From Parus major (taxonomy: Eukaryota > Chordata > Aves > Passeriformes > Paridae), in the NCBI RefSeq assembly GCF_001522545.3, contig NC_031783.1, positions 6,287,433 to 6,351,432 on the forward strand: DNA of 64,000 nt, written 5' to 3'. Under the pieces are notes generated by a model. The model was given only the letters and a program-made list of their open reading frames with translations, had not been told where the DNA came from and ran no database searches. Shown here piece after piece: positions 61,301 through 64,000 of this stretch. Each line of letters begins with the position of its first letter. Position 1 is the first letter of the stretch. A program made the translations under genes and the position numbers.

Positions 61301-63814
61301 CTGCCCCAATACTCCAAATGACTGGCAGGGCCAGAGCAGGGAGACAGCAACCTTGGTAATAACTTCAGACATCTCCACTCATCAATCAGAGCTCTCATTC
61401 TAACTAACTGCACAAGTCTGGAGGCTTCACTGTATGCTCTAGGTCTGGCATAATGGTGTAAGTAGGAACAACACTTCATAGAACTAAATTTCTTTAATAT
61501 CTCTTCTGAAAATTCAAAAAGTCAGACTCATGATGGTCTATTTCTGTTCAGCTAGGTGGTGGATCTGGACAAAGCTCTGATTGCAGAGATACCAGTGGGC
61601 ATCCCAGAAGGCCACAGCCCAAGTACTACTCTCCTAAAAAGCTTTTTGCTTATGTTTATCTATAGTTTCTGCAGCTAGAGGGTGAGCATTCCAACACACT
61701 GTTCATGTTCTAAGAGGGTTTATTTACACAAAAAAACCACACTAGCCCAGACTTCAAATATCCAATTCATTTTTCACAGCACTTCTTGTAAGAAGCATTG
61801 GTAGTAGCATAGCAGTATTTCTGAAGCAATAGTAGTCCTGCTACCTTTACAGCCACACTTTCAAGAATCTGCAAAAGAATCAACCTGACTATGCCCAAAG
61901 AGAGCTCAATGTAACTAGGAAAGGAAACTTTACCACTAGCCTGATAAAAATATGAGCTCCCACTCATAGAGTGTTTCAAGGAAGAAGACAATAAAGTCTT
62001 ACCATTACACTTTCATCTGGATCAGGCACAGAATCAAGTAACTCATCAAGTTCTTCTCCAATAATTATATCTCCATCTCCACAATCTAAACATGCTTCTG
62101 GCATGGAGAAAGAAACATTCCCTCCATTTGCCAACACTGTAGAAGGCAAAGGAACCTTTTCCATCTGAAGAGGCATAGCAGTAGCTAAAGGTGGCACAGG
62201 TACTGGTGACACTTTAGACACTTCAGAAACAAAGTTTGATGAAGAAGCAGTAGAAACCATCTCTTGTTTCTGGTCAGATAAATCTGAAATAGGTAAGATG
62301 GGAATGACTGGGACCTTTGTTCAAAGATGTGAAAAGTTCTTGCATGACTTTTACCCTGACAGCAAGGAGTGTGAGGGAGTGAAGAAATGTGAAGAATGTT
62401 TAAGCAAAACCACATTAAATGTTTTCAGCTTCCAAATTATGTGTATCTTCATCTCAATACTTATTTATTACTCAAGCTAAAACAGACAGAAAAAGTTACA
62501 GACTTGATACTTTACTAAATCTTTAGCATATTCTCCCCTTCCTATTTTTTCAAGCTAAAGAGGACAGTATGGAGACAATCACTACAGGAGCAGTTACAAT
62601 CATACCAAGTTGAGGAGACCAAAGGGAAATCTGCCCAGACACTTAAATATTTAAACAGATCAGACTTTTACCCCAGTACTTTCAAATGAGCAGATGAATT
62701 CTCTTCCAAATTTTCCTAATGCAATGAGATATGTATGGCATATCTAGGTCCCTAGCATTAGTAATGTAACACAAGACTCACCTAGCTCAATATCTTCTAC
62801 AGAAGAATTCTGTAAATGAGAAAAAAATACCTCTCAGCCATAAGAGCCATTAAAAACTTTCAAATACATATTTACAGAAAAGAATGTAACCCCTCTCAAA
62901 TTTAGGTCTTATAAAATCTCAAATTTACCAAGTCTAATGTAATTTAAAGGTCAAATATTTTTAGATAAAGCATCCACTTGCAGACTTAAATCCACTCACA
63001 GTATCACCAAAAATTTGCAACCAACCGAAATGACAATGATACTTCAGGGAATGAAAGAATATAAATGGTATCTTAAATGAGCTGTTCCTACATTTTCTCA
63101 TTCCTTTACAGCTAAATTGTCTATATTCCTGTGAAAGAAGTCTCCAAGATAAACTCCTCTTTACTACTGCTATTCAGACATGTTAAAAAGAGCAAGATAA
63201 ATGCAAGTCCAGCTGCTAATGAAGATCAAATTTGGACAACTGCTTACAAGTAGAAGGGATTTCCCAGCACCCTTCATTTTGATAACTGTCAACTAAATAA
63301 AATAAAAAATAAACCCATTAACTTTGCTTTTGCCTCAGGACTTGAGAAATAAATACATGCATTGCACTGGATTTAATCTTTTAGCTAACATTTATTCAAT
63401 AAAGTTAACCTGAATAATAATCTTACGTCCTAGTCTGCCATACATATACAGCAAAACTGAACATATGAGAACTCTAAAGTCCCAAATAACAGCTTCTAAT
63501 ATAAAATGTCAGTTGTACCACTGTTCCTTTATCATAACGAAATTATGAAACAATTACTCCCTGTAGTTTACAGTCAGCTTGCACTCAGAACATGTAAAAC
63601 CTTACCTGAGCTGATACATCACTAGAAACTGAATTTGAGGATGGTGGCTACAAAGAAAAGATACTTTCATTACATACAAATTTGATATCAAAAGAGGGAA
63701 ACCTTAACATAAAATGTTAAAATAAAATCTTACCTTTGCTCTAACATATGCTTTCCTTATTTTTAACCCTAGTTTTTGAGCTAGTTCTTGGGTAAGCTTA
63801 ATCACACTTTCATC
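49143..63814 (-). CDS. ZC3H7A: Zinc finger CCCH-type containing 7A (18 coding exons; 5' part outside window)
   Basis: Eighteen exons join in frame to 816 residues plus stop. The first visible residue (DESVIKLTQELAQKLG) matches about residue 156 of the 971-residue human protein as I recall it, so total length is conserved and only the N-terminal TPR part is missing. Domains in order: end of the TPR region; a Ser/Pro/acidic linker (LANGGNVSFSMPEAC, LLDSVPDPDES); a Cys/His segment (LRQACQLCFVK, LEHKCKKDILIGRI); a degenerate CCCH finger ending FAYC; a CCCH finger (LCRHEVHYGCLREDKCFYAH); a third (CNHIASGKKCQYDGNCSFAH); a C2H2 finger (CWMCGKNCNSEKQWQGHISS); and a last CCCH finger (CDRYMAGTCTEGNNCKFAH). 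The family binds RNA, and ZC3H7A/B have been reported to recognise apical loops of some pre-miRNAs. The closest alternative, ZC3H7B, is less similar at the C-terminus. Confidence 0.97.
50591..50754 (-). CDS. ZC3H7A: ZC3H7A exon: C2H2 finger
   Basis: This 164-bp exon encodes VDFHCWMCGKNCNSEKQWQG, HISSEKHKEKVFHTEDDQN and RFPTGYFSICDR. It contains Cys-x2-Cys and His-x5-His of a U1-like/matrin-type C2H2 finger, often seen in double-stranded RNA binders. Acceptor AAAACAG, donor GTATGT. Confidence 0.95.
51092..51225 (-). CDS. ZC3H7A: ZC3H7A exon (QLYDIWLK block)
   Basis: This 134-bp exon encodes QDLEQLYDIWLKTQK, a variable charged stretch, and NKENGKQIHMPTDYAEVT. Its first codon (Ile, A|TT) is split. 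Acceptor CTCATTAG, donor GTAAGT. Confidence 0.94.
52059..52167 (-). CDS. ZC3H7A: ZC3H7A exon: third CCCH finger
   Basis: This 109-bp exon encodes LCNHIASGKKCQYDGNCSFA followed by HSPEEREMWTYMKENS. Ligand spacing is Cys-x8-Cys-x5-Cys-x3-His. Acceptor GTTCCAG, donor GTAAGT. Confidence 0.95.
52578..52683 (-). CDS. ZC3H7A: ZC3H7A exon (SKDRRVVLVMSNERKKW block)
   Basis: This 106-bp exon encodes WSKDRRVVLVMSNERKKWMT, then IRPLPAKKQVPLQFD. The basic stretch links the second and third CCCH fingers. Acceptor TTTCCAG, donor GTATGT. Confidence 0.94.
53076..53209 (-). CDS. ZC3H7A: ZC3H7A exon (KFVCGQCWRNGQV block)
   Basis: This 134-bp exon encodes ILGNQMKYGSLNLKMKFVCG, QCWRNGQVSEPDRNKKYC and SAKARHP. 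Paired cysteines (CGQC and a downstream Cys/His) suggest another small metal site. Acceptor GGCTTAAG, donor GTAAGT. Confidence 0.93.
53759..53835 (-). CDS. ZC3H7A: ZC3H7A exon (ISHDTIVQESKKYWQNMEA block)
   Basis: This 77-bp exon begins with two bases of a Gly codon and encodes ISHDTIVQESKKYWQNMEA then SAHGSQ. Acceptor TTTACAG, donor GTATTT. Confidence 0.93.
54350..54531 (-). CDS. ZC3H7A: ZC3H7A exon: second CCCH finger
   Basis: This 182-bp exon encodes CLVHILRETMVKYSKIRPFQ, VRCQLDLCRHEVHYGCLRED and KCFYAHSLVELKVWIMQKES. The ligands are LC, GC, KC and AH, a complete CCCH set. Acceptor AAAACAG, donor GTATGT. Confidence 0.95.
55555..55652 (-). CDS. ZC3H7A: ZC3H7A exon (KCFDHKPRIISKRNKDNS block)
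   Basis: This 98-bp exon encodes KCFDHKPRIISKRNKDNSS, then SHPAMHDFEDN and two bases of Lys. The middle is a basic, Ser-rich linker. Acceptor TTTCCAG, donor GTATGT. Confidence 0.94.
55889..56085 (-). CDS. ZC3H7A: ZC3H7A exon: degenerate first CCCH finger (FAYC)
   Basis: This 197-bp exon encodes VAAEEECRYPGHCTFAYCQE, EIDVWTLERKGAFSREALFG and the NLTVSQLLQEYHG block. The finger has Cys where the terminal His of CCCH would be. Human ZC3H7A has the same residue as I recall, so this is family-wide. Both splice sites are weak: acceptor CCTTTGAG, donor GTGCTG. Confidence 0.94.
56722..56883 (-). CDS. ZC3H7A: ZC3H7A exon (HKCKKDILIGRIKN block)
   Basis: This 162-bp exon encodes PKLLDYAYHPNLEHKCKKDI, LIGRIKNSEDKSWKKIRPRP and TKTQYVGPYHICK. 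Length is a multiple of three and both borders are phase 1, so skipping would keep the frame. Acceptor GTTTCAG, donor GTAGGT. Confidence 0.95.
58531..58723 (-). CDS. ZC3H7A: ZC3H7A exon (PLEGTHELRQACQLCFVK block)
   Basis: This 193-bp exon encodes INGPSSLFGSENYMGIAGQ, a variable Ser/Thr/Pro region, and NPLEGTHELRQACQLCFVKK. Acceptor CAACAG, donor GTAAGG. Confidence 0.94.
59422..59486 (-). CDS. ZC3H7A: ZC3H7A small exon (SRDGTPTLNSNNSPLF)
   Basis: This 65-bp exon encodes the rest of a split Asp codon and ISSSASRDGTPTLNSNNSPL plus Phe. It is low-complexity, Ser/Asn-rich, and probably disordered. Acceptor CTTTAG, donor GTATGT. Confidence 0.92.
59757..59795. repeat. Short direct repeat, 14-bp unit, 25-bp period
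   Basis: GGCAGATACTGAAG occurs at 59757-59770 and again at 59782-59795. It is a minor local duplication in a ZC3H7A intron. Confidence 0.8.
60492..60699 (-). CDS. ZC3H7A: ZC3H7A exon (SVPFSASLLGTLP linker)
   Basis: This 208-bp exon encodes QTTGARGPIPAGSVAPSVPF, SASLLGTLPVTAGFVPSASL, SEIFSQPLASSLENFCSPL and STFSISDPKR. It is a Ser/Pro-rich, probably disordered linker in which the PFSASLLGTLP core is conserved. Acceptor TTTTCCAG, donor GTAAGA. Confidence 0.94.
62003..62283 (-). CDS. ZC3H7A: ZC3H7A exon (LANGGNVSFSMPEA, acidic linker)
   Basis: This 281-bp exon begins (D)LSDQKQEMVSTASSSNFVS, has a Val/Pro-rich stretch, then PSTVLANGGNVSFSMPEAC, IIIGEELDELLDSVPDPDES and VM. The acidic ELDELLDS resembles the LD-type motif region of the ZC3H7 family. 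Acceptor TATTTCAG, donor GTAAGA. Confidence 0.94.
62782..62809 (-). CDS. ZC3H7A: ZC3H7A 28-nt microexon (NSSVEDIEL)
   Basis: ATTTACAG|AAT and CTAG|GTGAGT frame nine codons (NSSVEDIEL) plus one base of Asp. Human has a closely related sequence (HSVEDIEPDLL) here. At 28 bases it is too short for an ORF search. Skipping it would shift the frame, so it is constitutive or a regulated off-switch. Confidence 0.88.
63606..63647 (-). CDS. ZC3H7A: ZC3H7A 42-nt exon (PPSSNSVSSDVSAQ)
   Basis: Acceptor TTTGTAG and donor GTAAGG frame exactly 14 codons, in phase 0 at both ends. The Ser-rich peptide aligns loosely with the variable SVPGDGATKAL stretch in human. It is a possible in-frame cassette exon. Confidence 0.85.
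63734..63814 (-). CDS. ZC3H7A: ZC3H7A first visible exon: end of TPR region
   Basis: Exactly 27 codons: DESVIKLTQELAQKLGLKIR followed by KAYVRAK, the helical end of the N-terminal TPR domain. Acceptor CTTTTAG, donor GTAAGA. The bases to its right (63815-64000) are intron; earlier exons are outside the window. Confidence 0.95.
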
Positions 63815-64000
63815 CTAAAAGACATAAATAAAATCTCATCATTTACATGTACTGTCATCAAGCAAAGACATCTGTTTATATCTCAGTCTGTATTCTGCAA
63901 GATCCCTATATGCAAGATGTCTCAAAATGCAGCTTTATTCTTTCACAAACACAGAACTGTAACCTATATCTGAAAATACAGCTACCCTCAAGCAAAACTA

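Noticed and set aside
1..64000. Search for bacterial-type systems (operons, CRISPR arrays, toxin-antitoxin pairs, phage genes).
   Set aside because: Spliced vertebrate genes, CpG islands and CR1 elements account for the window; no such signatures are present.
1..64000. Search for endogenous retroviral genes and tRNA/rRNA genes.
   Set aside because: No gag/pol/env-like frame, primer-binding site or paired LTR was recognised, and no tRNA or rRNA sequence was seen by eye; a covariance search would be needed to exclude small RNAs.

Overview
The window is vertebrate nuclear DNA, almost certainly from a bird. It has spliced genes with GT-AG introns, two CpG islands and mostly AT-rich introns. Two truncated CR1 LINEs are of the avian type; one ends in a degenerate ATTCTATG-like tail. 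There is one assembly gap of 453 N (46675-47127). I see no operon, CRISPR array, phage, plasmid or tRNA/rRNA gene. Almost all open reading frames here are chance frames in introns, UTRs or CpG islands.

Layout: 1 to about 11480 is intergenic with no recognisable gene. A GC-rich block at about 11480-12990 carries a CR1 3' fragment followed directly by the likely promoter of SNN (stannin). SNN runs on the + strand: a non-coding exon 1 near 12460, an intron of about 6 kb, and a second exon with the whole 87-codon ORF (18532-18795) and a 3'UTR of about 2.3 kb. TXNDC11 follows on the - strand. I resolved eleven coding exons (21165-42390) to the base from splice sites and codon phase. Its first exon (N-terminus and membrane anchor) is not visible and probably lies in the N gap inside its CpG island. 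ZC3H7A, also on the - strand, occupies 47.5 kb to the right edge. Eighteen coding exons (816 codons plus stop) are resolved; the N-terminal TPR-region exons and the promoter lie beyond base 64000.

The order SNN(+) TXNDC11(-) ZC3H7A(-) matches, as I recall it, human 16p13.13, so this is ordinary conserved synteny. The three proteins do not form a pathway. SNN is a tiny membrane protein linked to trimethyltin sensitivity. TXNDC11 is an ER membrane thioredoxin-like protein acting in DUOX maturation and EDEM-dependent ERAD. ZC3H7A is a CCCH zinc-finger RNA-binding protein. The physical arrangement is the more notable part: SNN and TXNDC11 converge with opposed AATAAA signals 13 nt apart, and ZC3H7A ends a few hundred bases upstream of the TXNDC11 promoter.

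I did not find a new biological system. The best leads are the overlapping 3' ends, the gap hiding TXNDC11 exon 1, a mammalian TXNDC11 cassette exon that I could not find but whose flanking phases still match, unusual active-site residues, weak splice sites on one ZC3H7A exon, a 26-bp perfect palindrome at 7751-7776, and a CR1 fragment abutting the SNN promoter.
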